Of a stretch of DNA of 64,000 nt, positions 33,399 to 44,541 are shown in pieces; positions within the stretch are counted from its first letter, which is position 1, and every line of letters begins with the position of its first letter. Under the pieces are notes generated by a model. The model did not search any database. It saw nothing but the letters and a program-made list of their open reading frames with translations, and was not told the origin of the DNA. Source of the stretch: Leptobrachium leishanense (taxonomy: Eukaryota > Chordata > Amphibia > Anura > Megophryidae); NCBI GenBank assembly GCA_009667805.1, contig CM019063.1:57520881-57584880 (forward strand), read 5' to 3'. Both the position numbers and the translations under genes were made by a program.

Positions 33399-34174
33399 CA
33401 GGGTTATTCAAAGAGATCCGAATTGCTGGCGAAAGGTAACCGAACGCTGAAATTCAGTGTACGGTTACCTTTCCAGGCCATTCGGCTATTCAGAGAGCAG
33501 GCAGTTCACCAAATCCTGGCGAATTGCCTGCACATACGGTGCCTGTTCGGTGCCTGTTCGAGGGCAGTGAATTCCCCATAGAGAAGCAATGCTTTGGCTA
33601 TTCAGAGAATGAAAACCAGCAGGGAAAAGTTGGCGAAATGCCCTGCTGTTCGGTGGTTTCATTCGACAGGTTTATTCAGACGAATCCCATAGGCTTCAAT
33701 ATCTAATAAATCGTTTATTATAATATTCTGCAGTAAAAAGTTTCTGTATTTTTAGACTTTTTTTAGGATCTTTTAGGCATTTTTCAGGATTTTTTTGCTT
33801 TTTTTTAATCGTTTTTTTTCTGTTTTCTGTAACAGCCCTTATTATTATCATTCATTGGATCTTATATGTAAATTTCAGACATTTTCGTTCTGCAGTTTCT
33901 TTGCAAACAGCGTTTCACTTTTCAAACATTCAAAGCGTACTGTTTTTTTTTTTCACTCCATTCGTCTGCGGTACCGGGTTTTTTCTGCGGCTGCTCTGCG
34001 CTGTGATCGGCGATTGCTCGGGTTTCTCCGGCGTGTTTGGCGGGGTTAATCCAGATGTTTTCGCCGGTTTTGGTGCGAATTCGCCGACATGGGATCACAG
34101 AATTGCACCGATTTGAAGAGAACGAAAAGTCACCGAACGTGCGATGACTTTTCGATTCTCTTTGAATAACCCTG
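33399..34174 (+). mobile_element. CAGGGTTATTC-family MITE, complete
   Basis: The ends are CAGGGTTATTCAAAGAGA and its inverse TCTCTTTGAATAACCCTG, with an exact TAT duplication at 33396-33398 and 34175-34177. It has no coding capacity. The most intact reference copy in the window. Confidence 0.85.
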
Positions 34175-34660
34175 TATTTTAAATCAAATTTCCCTCTTTT
34201 TAGGGGCTCCTCCGTATGGTCAGGGAGGATGCTGACCTCTGCTCTAAACTATACATCAATCGCTTAACAGCATTTATTAATTATAAGTTTCTTGGATCTT
34301 TTCCTAAATTGCATTTTTATTTGCGTAACTAGGCTCTTTCATCTCATATGATGGAATAAGTTAGAATTTACAATCGTATGGATAATTCCTGGTTTTCCTC
34401 GGTTTAGTGATGGAATCTTTTACACTTTAGGCATGTAGGTTCCGCGTCACATGACATTTGTTTCACTCAAAAGCAGATACAATCAACACAAATCCATGCC
34501 GAGCTCATATAATTAGTTTTTTGCCACTTTTCTCAAAAAAAAAAACCACTCTTGCCAAATTAGGTAAATGCTCATCGTGACGCATGTTCACAATCGTCAG
34601 GTCATGATGTCGATTCATGATTGAGAAAAAAGCTTTCTCTCATCATAATGAATTAGGGTT
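34175..34660. other. No recognised feature
   Basis: AT-rich unique-looking sequence between two copies of the MITE family; nothing supported. Confidence 0.35.
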
Positions 34661-35464
34661 TATTTTGTCTATTTCGGTGCCATTCGGCTATTCAGAGGGT
34701 GTATTCACTATGCCAGGAAGTGTAGTTGCCTGTTCGACGGCAGTGAAATCCCCCATAGAGAAGCAATGGTTACTCTATTCAAAGACACCGAACAGCAACA
34801 GCAGAGAAAAGTTGCTGGACTGCCCTGCTGTTCGTGGTTTCATTCGGCAGGTTTATTCAGGTGAACCCCATAGGCTTCAATGTTAAAAATATTCCCTTTT
34901 TAATTCAATATCTAATAAACTATTATTAACTAAATTATTTTGATCTGCAGCAAAAAATCTCTTTACTTACTAATTGTTTTAGGATCTTTTAGGCATTTTT
35001 TCAGGATTTGTTCGGCACAATTTGTTTTCACACTTTTTTTAAAGCTGTTTTCTTTTTTCAGTACAGACCTTTTTATTATCATTCATTGGATCTGATATTG
35101 TAAATTTCAGGCATTTTCACTAAGTAGTTTTTTTGCAAACAGCGTTTCAATTTTGACACTTTCAAACTTAATTTTTTTTCTTTTTACTCCTCCAGCGGCT
35201 TGTTGGCTCTTTCCGGTCTGCGCTGTGTTTGGCAGCTCATCAGCTTTTTCCGGACGTGTTTGGCATGGTTTCTGAGTCTCTTTGAGTGATCCGATACTTC
35301 GGATCATATCAGATGCGTTTTTTCGGTGGATTTTTGGGTCCATTCCATGCACTTCAAGGGACCCTGCGGTGAATGCTGAATTCACCGCAGGGTGGGGAAA
35401 TTTGATTCCCCATAGTGCAGGGAACGAGAGAACACCGAAATGTTGGCTCTCTGAATAACCCCCT
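34661..35464 (+). mobile_element. CAGGGTTATTC-family MITE, divergent partial copy
   Basis: Shares the family phrases CATTCGGCTATTCAGAG, CATAGGCTTCAATGTTAAAAA and the terminal CTCTCTGAATAACCCCC. The left terminus is not recognisable. Confidence 0.65.
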
Positions 35465-35478
35465 TAGTTTTAGTCATA

Positions 35479-36327
35479 CAGGGTTATTCAAAGAGAATCA
35501 AAAGTCATTGCACGTTCGGTGACTTTTCGTTCTCTTCCATTCGGGGCGATTCGGCGATCCCATTTCGGCAACCCTGCAGTGTATTCAGCAAGCACCACAG
35601 GGCCGTTGTAGTGCAGGGAAAAACTGCCGCAAACCCGCCGAACACTCACCGCAACCTGCAAGAACATCTGGATTAACCTGCCGAAGACACTGGAGAAACC
35701 CGAGCAGGAGCCGATCACAGCACAGAGCAGCCGCTGGAAAAATCCGACACCGCAGACGAATAGAGTGAAGAAAAAAAAAGTACACTTGAATGTTTGCAAA
35801 GAAACTACAGAACGAAAATGTCTGAAATTTACATATAAGATTCAATGAAAGATAATAAAAAAAGGCTGTTACAGAAAAAAAGAAAAAACTATTAACAAAA
35901 TAAACGGAAAAAAGATTTTCACACAAAATCCCGAAAAATGCCTAAAAGATCCTAAAAATAAAGAAACTTTTTACTGCAGAATAAAATAATAATAAACGGT
36001 TTATTAGATATTGAATTAAAATGGGAATATTTTTAACATTGAAGTCTATGGGATTCTCCTGAATAAACCTGTCGAATGAAACCACCGAACAGCAGGGCAT
36101 TTCGGCAACCTTTCACAGCTGTTTGGTGTCTCTAATTAGACGAAGCATTGCTTCTCTATGGGGATTTCACTGCCCTCGAACAGGCACCGTTTGTGCAGGC
36201 AATTCGCCAACATTTGGCAAACTGCCTGCTCTTTGAATAGCCGAATGGCCAGGAAAGGTAGCCGTTCCCTGAATTTCAGCGTTCGGTTACCTGTCGGCCA
36301 CAATTCGGATCTTTGTGAATAATCCTG
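35479..36327 (-). mobile_element. CAGGGTTATTC-family MITE, complete, inverted
   Basis: Ends CAGGGTTATTCAAAGAGA and TTTGTGAATAATCCTG, exact ATA duplication at 35476-35478 and 36328-36330. The interior matches 33399-34174 in reverse. Confidence 0.83.
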
Positions 36328-36330
36328 ATA

Positions 36331-37032
36331 GGACTAAAGGAATAAAAGGACTAACACTAGTTCAGGTTTACACAGTCCGGAAACCCTTTGGTTGCCTATC
36401 TCTGGGTGGTCCAAATGACTACCAGGTTCAGGTCTTTTGTAAATTACATTAACGAACATTGAGCCAATAAACAGCTCATTCATTTACTTCATATAAAAGC
36501 CGGAAAGCTCACTCCAGTTTACGTCTCCTATCAATAGATCATAAGTCTTTCAATGTGAGACTGTAAGTCAAAGGAATGAAACGACTCACTGTGTTGTTCT
36601 TTGTTAAACAACACTCCTTCGCGGTGATGCAATATTTGTATAATAGAACCAATATTTGAGTCAGAGTTTCCCAGACTAGACGGAGGTGTTAAGTAAGTGC
36701 TGAGAGAGCTTGTGTCTCTCACATCCCTCTGCTCGTCGTAACATGACATCATGTGCAACACAATGACTTGATGTCTGAAGGTAACCCTACCCCTGGAGTG
36801 CTTGCCTTGGCGAAACCAGAAACATAATGACCCCTCTATATCTAAACAAGAGCGCACTTTATTGGATGTCAAACTGGATATACACGTTATAGCACAGACC
36901 AGTTAATCTTTTAAAAGGTTTTCAGAACCCAGGCAGAATAAATGATATCAGTTGGCAAAAAAACATAAAATTACACATTTCTATATTCATCTGGACTATC
37001 TACCCGCTATCAGCCGGTAACACAAACTTATT
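36331..37032. other. No recognised feature
   Basis: No gene signature. A minus-strand ORF of 113 codons at 36531-36872 has no recognisable domain. Confidence 0.35.
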
Positions 37033-37430
37033 CTATGTTTTACATAGGCTGAAAAGAGCCATGCGTCCATCAGATTCAGCCTTTCACACATCACCTGCTG
37101 CTGTTGATCCAAAAGAAGGCAAAAAACCCAGTCTGAAGCGCTCGCCAATATGCAATACACTGGGAAAAATTCCTTCTTGACTCCAGATGGCGTCAGATTT
37201 CTGCTTGGATCAAGAAGCTTTTACCAACATATAAAATATTATAACCCTTTATTATGTTTTTGCAGGAAGTCATGCAGTCGTTTTTTAAAAGTCTGTACAG
37301 TCTCTGACCCAACCACCTCAACAGGCAGAGAATTCCACAGCATTATTGTTCTCACTGTTCAACCCTTCCCATGCTTTAGGCTGAATTTCCTTTCTTCCAG
37401 CCTGTGTCAAAAGAGCTTTCTTTTTTCTCC
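37033..37430 (-). mobile_element. CR1 LINE 3' end
   Basis: On the minus strand a short coding remnant with NSLPVEVVGSETVQTFKKR is followed by the familiar vertebrate CR1 tail: AAGGAATTTTTCCC, GCCTTCTTTTGGATCAAC and TTTTCAGCCTATGTAAAACA. Strongly 5'-truncated. Confidence 0.85.
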
Positions 37431-37727
37431 TTAAATACGAAATAATTTGTCACACTAATAAATGGCTTTAAAAAAAATGAAATATTTATACTATAAACAG
37501 TTGTATAAGTATTTTTTTCTGTGAGTTATGGAAGAGCAGAAATGTATGCATCAAGTAGCAGCTTGCCAATAAAATCCATAACTTCACATGTAGCAAATTC
37601 TGTGGGTGGAGGCCTTTGGACAACTAGAATCTACAGTCACTTCCAGAAATATTGGGACAGTGACACAATTCTAACATCTTTGGCTCTATACACCACCACA
37701 ATGGAGTTGGAATGAAACAAACACAAT

Positions 37728-37896
37728 CAGGGTTATTCAGAGAGCGTGAAAAGCAGGAGAATGAAAAATTCTAGGTCAAAATAGCCAAACCAGAAAAATT
37801 CTCCCTTTCATCTCACTTTCCAAATCGGCTATTTTGACCTAGAATTTTTCATTCTCCAGTCATTCTCCTTCTTTTCACGCTCTCTGAATAACCCTG
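37728..37896. mobile_element. Short palindromic CAGGGTTATTC MITE inside the Tc1 TIR
   Basis: A 169-bp near-palindrome: CAGGGTTATTCAGAGAGCG ends, and inner arms GAATGAAAAATTCTAGGTCA that pair across the centre. AAT duplication at 37725-37727 and 37897-37899. The matching region of the other Tc1 TIR (near 40275) has the uninterrupted ACACAACGTGC site. Confidence 0.88.
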
Positions 37897-38058
37897 AATG
37901 TGCTTTAACTGCAGACTGTCAGCTTTAATTTGAGGGTATGTACATCCAACTTAGGTGAACGGTGTAGGACTTACAGCAGTTTGCAGATGTGCCTCCCACT
38001 TGTTAAGGGACCAACGGTAATGGGACAGAATAAAAATCATAAATCAAACTTTTCCTTC

Positions 38059-39096
38059 TTAATACTTGGTTGCAAATCCTTTGCAGTCAATCACAGCCTG
38101 AAGTCTGGAACGCATAGACATCACCAGATGCTGGGTTTCATCCCTGGTGATGCTCTGCCAGGCCTCTACTGCAACTGTCTTCAGTTCCTGCTTGTTCTTG
38201 GGGCATTTTCCCTTCAGTTTTGTCTTCAGCAAGTGAAATGCACGCTCAATGGGATTCAGGTCAGGTGATTGACTTGGCCATTGCATAACATTCCACTTCT
38301 GTCCCTTCAAAAACTCTTTGGTTGCTTTTGCATTATGCTTTGGGTCATTGTCCATCTGCACTGTGAAGCGCCGTCCAATGAGTTCTGCAGCATATGGCTG
38401 AATGTGAGCAGATAATATTGCCCGAAACACTTCAGAATTCATCCTGCTGCTTTTGTCAGCAGTCACATCATCAATAAATACAAGAGAACCAGTTCCATTG
38501 GCAGCCATACATGCCCACGCCATGACACTACCACCACCATGCTTCACTGATGAGGTGGTATGCTTAGGATCATGAGCAGTTCCTTTCCTTCTCCATACTC
38601 TTCTCTTCCCATCACTCTGGTACAAGTTGATCTTGGTCTCATCTGTCCATAGGATCTTGTTCCAGAACTGTGAAGGCTTTGTTAGGTGTTTTTTGGCAAA
38701 CGCTAATCTGGCCTTCCTGTTTTTGAGGCTCACCAATGGTTTCCATCTTGTGGTGAACCCTCTGTATTCACTCTGGTGAAGTCTTCTCTTGATTGTTGAC
38801 TTTGACACACATACACCTACCTCCTGGAGAGTGTTCTTGATCTGGCCAACTGTTGTGAAGGGTGTTTTCTTCACCAGGGAAAGAATTCTTCGGTCATCCA
38901 CCACAGTTGTTTTCCGTGGTCTCCCGGGTCTTTTGGTGTTGCTGAGCTCACCGGTGTGTTCCTTCTTTTTGAGAATGTTCCAAACAGTTGTTTTGGCCAC
39001 GCCTAATGTTCTTGCTATCTCTCTGATGGGTTTGTTTTGTTTCTTCAACCTAATGATGGCTTGCTTCACTGATAGTGACAGCTCTTTGGATCTCAT
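38059..39096 (-). CDS. Tc1-type DD34E transposase, open frame
   Basis: This enzyme cuts the element at its TIRs and pastes it into TA sites. The 345-codon frame has the usual family length and no stop. The start is taken at MRSKELS; six upstream in-frame codons are not typical of the family. N-terminal paired-like helix-turn-helix DNA-binding region about 1-120, with the GRPRK motif at 58-62. The catalytic triad is complete: Asp152 in WTDET, Asp249 in MDNDPKH, Glu284 in NPIE, with 34 residues between the last two. The C-terminus ends CKGFATKY, as in related fish and frog Tc1 elements. All key residues are present, so it could in principle be active, although the promoter side of the element carries a 911-bp insertion. 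Confidence 0.93.
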   Translation of the reverse strand: MRSKELSLSVKQAIIRLKKQNKPIREIARTLGVAKTTVWNILKKKEHTGELSNTKRPGRPRKTTVVDDRRILSLVKKTPFTTVGQIKNTLQEVGVCVSKSTIKRRLHQSEYRGFTTRWKPLVSLKNRKARLAFAKKHLTKPSQFWNKILWTDETKINLYQSDGKRRVWRRKGTAHDPKHTTSSVKHGGGSVMAWACMAANGTGSLVFIDDVTADKSSRMNSEVFRAILSAHIQPYAAELIGRRFTVQMDNDPKHNAKATKEFLKGQKWNVMQWPSQSPDLNPIERAFHLLKTKLKGKCPKNKQELKTVAVEAWQSITRDETQHLVMSMRSRLQAVIDCKGFATKY

Positions 39097-39222
39097 CTTG
39101 AGAGTTGACAGCAACAGATTCTAAATGCAAATAGCACACTTGAAATGAACTCTGGGCCTTTTATCTGCACATTGTAATTGGGGTAATGAGGGAATATCAC
39201 ACACCTGGCCATGGAACAGCTG

Positions 39223-40133
39223 TGTCACATTCAGCCACAATGGCGGTACCCAGCATGCGCCAAGTAGGGCCCTGGTACGAGTAAAAGCCCCTATATGCAG
39301 AGATGCAGGACACAATAACCTTGGATACATGAATACAACCACAGGAGACACTGGGGACCTCTGCACGGCTATACCGAAGGAGCCCTATATTGATAGATCG
39401 GTCCTTAAAGTGGCCGAATCTGCACTAATAGAAAAAGGTTACCTAGTAGCCGTACAGAGTCCCAGGGTGTACACGGAATACCTGAAGGAGTATATTCTCC
39501 ACAACCTGCAGGGAAGGACTTCAATCCCAAAGGTCGTGGTCAGCAGGGACACAGAACAAAACAATAAATCAATATGCACAGTACAGCAGGGATGTCCAGA
39601 AGAGTCGTCAGTGAATAAGCCAGGCGTCAAAACCAAAACGTCTACCTTAAAGCCAAAGCGGGGATACACCAGAGAAAATCTGTCAGCCAGGCCAGAGGGT
39701 CAATACCAGGAAATCAATCAGAACATGAAACTCAGACAATGGAGAAACACTGAAAGTGATAAACGTGAAAACACATGACATAAACTGGAACCTGGGGATA
39801 CTAAAGAGACAACAGACGGATAAACAAAACAAATAAGGTAAACCTTAAACCTGAAATAGAACTTGAACTTGGACAGAATAACAGGGAGCTCTCAGGAACA
39901 AAACTGTAGCTGAAGTGAACCAGATGCAAGAGCATGGTATTATGGGCCCATGGCTTTGTATAGGGGAGTAATCAGCCCATATCACCAGCCCATATCAACG
40001 AGCAATTGAACTTAACAGACAACTTAACCCCTGCGCTGCATCTCAGGGAAAGCAGCACAGGGAAACACATGGGAACCAAAACATGTGGAATACAGAGGGC
40101 AGGGAGACAGGGTTGGAACGTGGGAACGTTACA
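39223..40133. mobile_element. 911-bp insertion with TG...CA ends and 5-bp duplication (solo LTR or MITE)
   Basis: It begins TGTCACATTC and ends GAACGTTACA, so the termini are TG...CA and also weakly inverted. AGCTG flanks both sides (39218-39222, 40134-40138), consistent with a 5-bp duplication as made by many LTR elements. A 149-codon plus-strand ORF (39329-39778), Lys/Thr/Glu-rich, has no family I recognise. Without an internal region or second LTR, solo LTR versus non-autonomous DNA element cannot be decided. Confidence 0.65.
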
Positions 40134-40372
40134 AGCTGAGAAGCCAATTGTCCCATTACCTTTGGTCCCTTAACAAGTGGGAGGCACATCTGCAAACTGC
40201 TGTAAGTCCTACACTGTTCACCTGAGTTGGATGTACATACCCTCAAATTAAAGCTGACAGTCTGCAGTTAAAGCACGTTGTGTTTGTTTCATTCCAACTC
40301 CATTGTGGTGGTGTATAGAGCCAAAGATGTTAGAATTGTGTCGATGTCCCAATATTTCTGGACCTGACTGTA

Positions 40373-41033
40373 TAAGCAACCTCTTGTAAGGATAGTCACC
40401 CACCATGCAGAATCAAAACCTAAAGTACCCTAAAATTTGTATACCAGAATATCAAGCCTACCAGTATTAGGCATGTCCATGCCACTAACGTTGCTCTTCC
40501 AGTAAGGCACAGCTTTTGCCTTCGGGACTTTTTCCGATTTGGGGGTTTCCGATATATCTTGACCCCTTCCGACCTATTTCCGAGTCAATCTAAATCACTT
40601 CATAATTAGGTCCAGCCGATGATACCTATTTACCTCAACGTCATAGGGTGCATTCCCCAACCAATCCAAAACTGCTAGTGGTTTTAACCCTTGGCGACCG
40701 CCATTGCTCTTGACCCTTTAGTGGTCTCCGATCCCTCCCTGCTATTGGTGTTTGTGGATTCTGTGTTTGTGGATTCTTTGGTATTGACTTTTTCTTTGTA
40801 TTTTGACTTTATTGCTCTCTCAAACCCTTTGACTTTGCCTATTTCTGCGTACCTTTTATATGTATATTGACCTTGACTTGTCTTTTGTTGTTGTGTTCCT
40901 CTAACGCCTTTTGCCATTTGTTTTATTAGTTAGGCTTCTCTCATTTTGACCCGCTGTCCTAAAGACCAGTTTAGTTAGAGACTTTGCTGATTAGGTTCTT
41001 CGTGCTGGGTTACAGGTGACATAGAATGACATA
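40373..41033. other. No recognised feature
   Basis: Moderately AT-rich; a duplicated TTTGTGGATTCT near 40750-40780. No gene evidence. Confidence 0.35.
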
Positions 41034-41211
41034 CAGGGTTATTCAAAGAGAGTCGATCTGGCCCCGAAATGTAACCGAACATTCCAATATTCCAGTTTCA
41101 ATTCAATATCTAATAAGAAAACAAATTGATCTTTTAGGCATTTTTTGGGACTTTTTTGACAACATTTGTTTCCGGTTTTTTTTAAACAGTTTTTTCCTTT
41201 TTCTGTAACAG

Positions 41212-41677
41212 AAAAGAAAAAACACTTCCAGGCGCACCTTACTAAAATTTCCACTTTTTTAAAACCAAAAATGGCCGATGTGCAAACATCTAATGAATTA
41301 ATATTTAAACAAAATAGTGGTTATATTATAATGATAAATGTGTATAACTTAAGGAATACTTATATTTCAGTGGTGTTTCTTTTTCTTCCCCTCTCTCAGC
41401 ATGGGGTCCTGCGATGTAGCTGTTCGGTATCCCAAGAAAAAAGGAGGTGGGAGGGTATTTCTCCACTTGATGAAAAAAAAAAGGCAGCAGAGCGGCAGAT
41501 AATTCAATTAAAATGCATTTATTAATCAATAAAAAAGGTTGATCTTCAACTATAAAATCAATTGTTAAAGTACTAATTAAATAGGATCAACAAAAACGCG
41601 CTTTCACCAATAGGCTTCATCAGTTGTTATCCTTTCTGAATGATCAGTCTGTGCAAGAAGTGCAAAAAGTCCAAAGG
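41212..41677 (-). mobile_element. 5'-truncated PLE insertion
   Basis: Flanked by TTTTTCTGTAACAG (41198-41211) and TTTTTCAGTAACAG (41678-41691), a 14-bp duplication with one mismatch, matching the MITE sequence at that point. Carries a minus-strand hammerhead-like core. No coding remains recognised. Confidence 0.7.
41590..41630 (-). ncRNA. Hammerhead-ribozyme-like motif in the short PLE
   Basis: Minus strand CTGATGA (41623-41617), stem GCC/GGT with a short loop, GAAA (41605-41602), GCGCG. CTGATGA is the canonical hammerhead core sequence. Confidence 0.5.
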
Positions 41678-42114
41678 TTTTTCAGTAACAGACCTTTTTA
41701 TTACCATTCATTGGATCCTATGTGTAAATTCCAGGCATTTTCGTTGAGTAGTTTTTTGCAAACATCGTTTCACGTTTCATCTTTCAAGCATACCGGGTTT
41801 TTTTTGTTTTTTTTTTACCTCGTTCGTCTGCGTGTTGGGTTTTTCTGGCGGCTGCTATGCGCTGTGATCGGCGGCTAGTCGGGTTTCTCCGGCGTGTTTG
41901 GCGGGGTTAATCCAGCTGTTTTCTGCGGCTATTGGTGAGTGTTCGGTTAGTGTTCGGCGGGTTTGCGGCGAGTGTTCTGCGGGTTTTCCCTGCACTACGG
42001 GGACCCTGCGGTGCTTGCTGAATACACCGCGGGTTTGACGAATCGCCCGAAGTGCAGGGAACGAAAAGTCACCGAACGTACGGTGACTTTTTCGATTCTC
42101 TTTGAATAACCCTG

Positions 42115-42549
42115 ATGGAATACACCAAAGTATAATAGACAAAGTATAAAACTAGCTGGATCAAGGGTAGAATAAATCACAAAACTGAGGTGACAAACAA
42201 ACAACAAAGCCAAGGTCAAACACACGGAAGGAACCAGCAGAACAGCAGGGCTATTACACTGAATTAAAAAGAAACCAAAACTTAACACAGTAAACAGGAA
42301 TGGACTCCACTAAATACCCTGGGGAGACACGCCATTGGCTAGGGGACTTGAGGGGCACAATGTCCTGGTCCTACCCTTATTAGAAATATAGAAATGATGT
42401 ACCACTAGTATTTAGAAAGGCGCATCGGTGGAGGTGATCAATTAGACTGATGCAAAACTGGAGTAGCTGTATACGATGTGGATTTAGTTTATATAGGGAA
42501 ACACCATACGATGCGACACAAGATACCTTAGAATCCCTTACATCACTAT
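42115..42549. other. No recognised feature
   Basis: Unassigned sequence between two MITEs; no ORF or recurring repeat supported. Confidence 0.35.
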
Positions 42550-43400
42550 CAGGGTTATTCAGAGAGCCGATTTGGTCCCGAAATGTCACCGAACAGGGAA
42601 TTTCCCCTTACGGGGACATTTTGGGGCCATTCGGCTATTCAAAGAGCAGGCAGTTCGCCAAATTTTGGCTAACTGCCTGCAAGTACGGTGCCTGTTCGAC
42701 GGCAGTGAAATCCCCCATAGAGAAGCAATGGTTAACCTATTCAGAGACACCAAATAGCAGTGAAAAGTTGCCGAAGTGCCCTGCTGTTCGGTGTTTTCAT
42801 TCGACAGGTTTATTCAGGCAAACCCCATAGGCTGCAATGTTAAAAATATTCCCGTTTCAACCCAATATCTAATAAACCGTTTGTTATCTCATCTGCAGTA
42901 AAAAGTCTCTTTATTTATTGATTATTTAGAATCTTTTAGGCATATTTCGGGATTTTTTTTGGCAAATTTTTTCCCCGCCTTTTTATAGTGTTTTTTCTTT
43001 TTTCTGTGACAGACCTTTTTATTATCATTCATTGGATCTTATGTTTAAATTCCAGGCATTTTCGTTCAGTAGTTTTTTTGCAAACAGCGTTTCAATTTTG
43101 ACATTCAAGCGTACAGTTTTTTTTGTTTTTTGTACTCCGTTCGTCAGCTTGTCGGCTTTTTCTGGCAGCTGGTCTGCACTGTGATCGTCGGCTCGTTGGC
43201 TTTTTCTGACGTGTTCGGCATGTTTTTTTGCGGCGGTTCCTGTGGGTGTTCGTCGGGTTTGCAGCGGGATTTCCCTGTATTCCGGGGACCTGCGGGGAAT
43301 GCTGAATTCACCGCAGGGTGGGGAACTTTGATTCCCGAAGTGCGGGGAATGAGAGCACTGGAATTTCGGCGACATTTCGGTGCTCTCTGTATAACCCCCC
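42550..43400 (+). mobile_element. CAGGGTTATTC-family MITE, divergent subtype
   Basis: Left end CAGGGTTATTCAGAGAGCCG, right end GCTCTCTGTATAACCCCCC. Its interior matches the partial copy at 34661-35464 better than the 33399 copy, so it defines a second subtype. Flanks do not give a clear duplication. Confidence 0.72.
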
Positions 43401-43984
43401 ATTATAATTCCCATAATGTTCACGTGTCTATTGTAGACTGTTTCTAGGTGTTTTTCCAAAATCTTCAGGAGGTGATGTCATTTTAAGCCCTTTTGGGTAA
43501 AAAGGTCAAGAACCACATGCCATACTTTCAGTTACTAAGTCCTCATGGAGTTATAATTCTTTTTTTAATTCTAGATTCCGTTGCTCCTGCTATCGCTCTT
43601 CTCCGTGTGAATACTAGACAGGTATGTGCAGCTCCAGGAGTTTGTTTTGGGGGTGTTTTAATGGATAATCGTGTTAGATTTCCCCCCAGAGATTCCCCAT
43701 CTTGTAAATAATCGCTATGAAGCATTAAAACTGTTGCAGAACGTGTTGAATGATTACTGCTTCCAGGGTTTGCCACGCCTGACCTAGAATTCCGAGACAG
43801 AACACCCAGCTGTCTGAAGAATAAGAGGAATTATGCGCCATCTGCAAGCCATTTACTTAGTCACCGAGAACATGAGCAGGTCTGCAGAGGTCACTGAAGT
43901 CATCGCATCACCGAAGTTTATTGCAGCTACTAATTTACACATAAGCAGACGCAGCACATTTCAGGGTGCGCGCCACTGGAACAG
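43401..43984. other. No recognised feature
   Basis: Nothing beyond short unsupported ORFs. Confidence 0.35.
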
Positions 43985-44455
43985 TTAGAAGGGCTTTAAA
44001 AGGTGCCAACAAGTTCCATAGCGTTGCAAAATGGGTGAGACATAACAAATCTACATACAGTCCTTCAAGAAGTCTCTGTAAACACATTACTTTAGAGAAG
44101 TTTATCATCTCACTACCTAATCCCCCTCTGTTCATTACCCTCTGCATCTTCCCACCCAGTCCACATCTGCCCCTCTACTTCATATTCTCTATTAACCCTC
44201 ACCTAGTGTGTCACCCTATCCTTTTAGATTGTAAGCTCTTGAGCAGGGTCCTCTCACCTACTGTACTGTGTTGAACCTGTATGTATATTTGTTGATCTGC
44301 CTCTCATTGTACAGCGCTACGGAACTTAGCGCTTTATAAAAACTTGTAACTGTAACTGTACAAGCTAAATACACAGAACAGTAGGAGAGAGGACTCTGCT
44401 CGAGAGCTTACAATCTAAGAGGAGAGGGGTGACACACTAGGTGATATAATAGAAT
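43985..44455. mobile_element. L2 LINE tails, one inserted in another
   Basis: A minus-strand L2 3' tail (GCCAACAAGTTCC...AGCG near 43995-44030, resuming with ACACAGAACAGTAGGAGAG near 44371) is split by a plus-strand L2 tail ending TGTACAGCGCTACGGAACTTAG near 44310-44335. The same tail occurs whole at 53590-53760. Confidence 0.65.
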
Positions 44456-44541
44456 ATTTATTAATTGCAAACTAGAATGTAACTTTTTTAATAGCCGGAT
44501 GCATTTAAAATAATATGAACTTTAAAAAATTTAGGTTTTAA

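Larger units (their letters stand above)
37634..40370 (-). mobile_element. Tc1-type transposon with two nested insertions
   Basis: It is bounded by TA (37632-37633, 40371-40372), with ends CAGTCACTTCCAGAAATATTGGG and CAGTCAGGTCCAGAAATATTGGG. Inverted repeats are about 220 bp each (left to about 38029, right from about 40147). Removing the insertions at 37728-37896 and 39223-40133 leaves about 1.65 kb, the normal Tc1 size. The transposase is on the minus strand. Confidence 0.92.
41034..42114 (+). mobile_element. CAGGGTTATTC-family MITE interrupted by a PLE fragment
   Basis: Ends CAGGGTTATTCAAAGAGAG and TCTCTTTGAATAACCCTG, with flanking ATA and ATG (imperfect duplication). The PLE fragment at 41212-41677 lies in it; the left half is shorter than in other copies. 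Confidence 0.75.
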
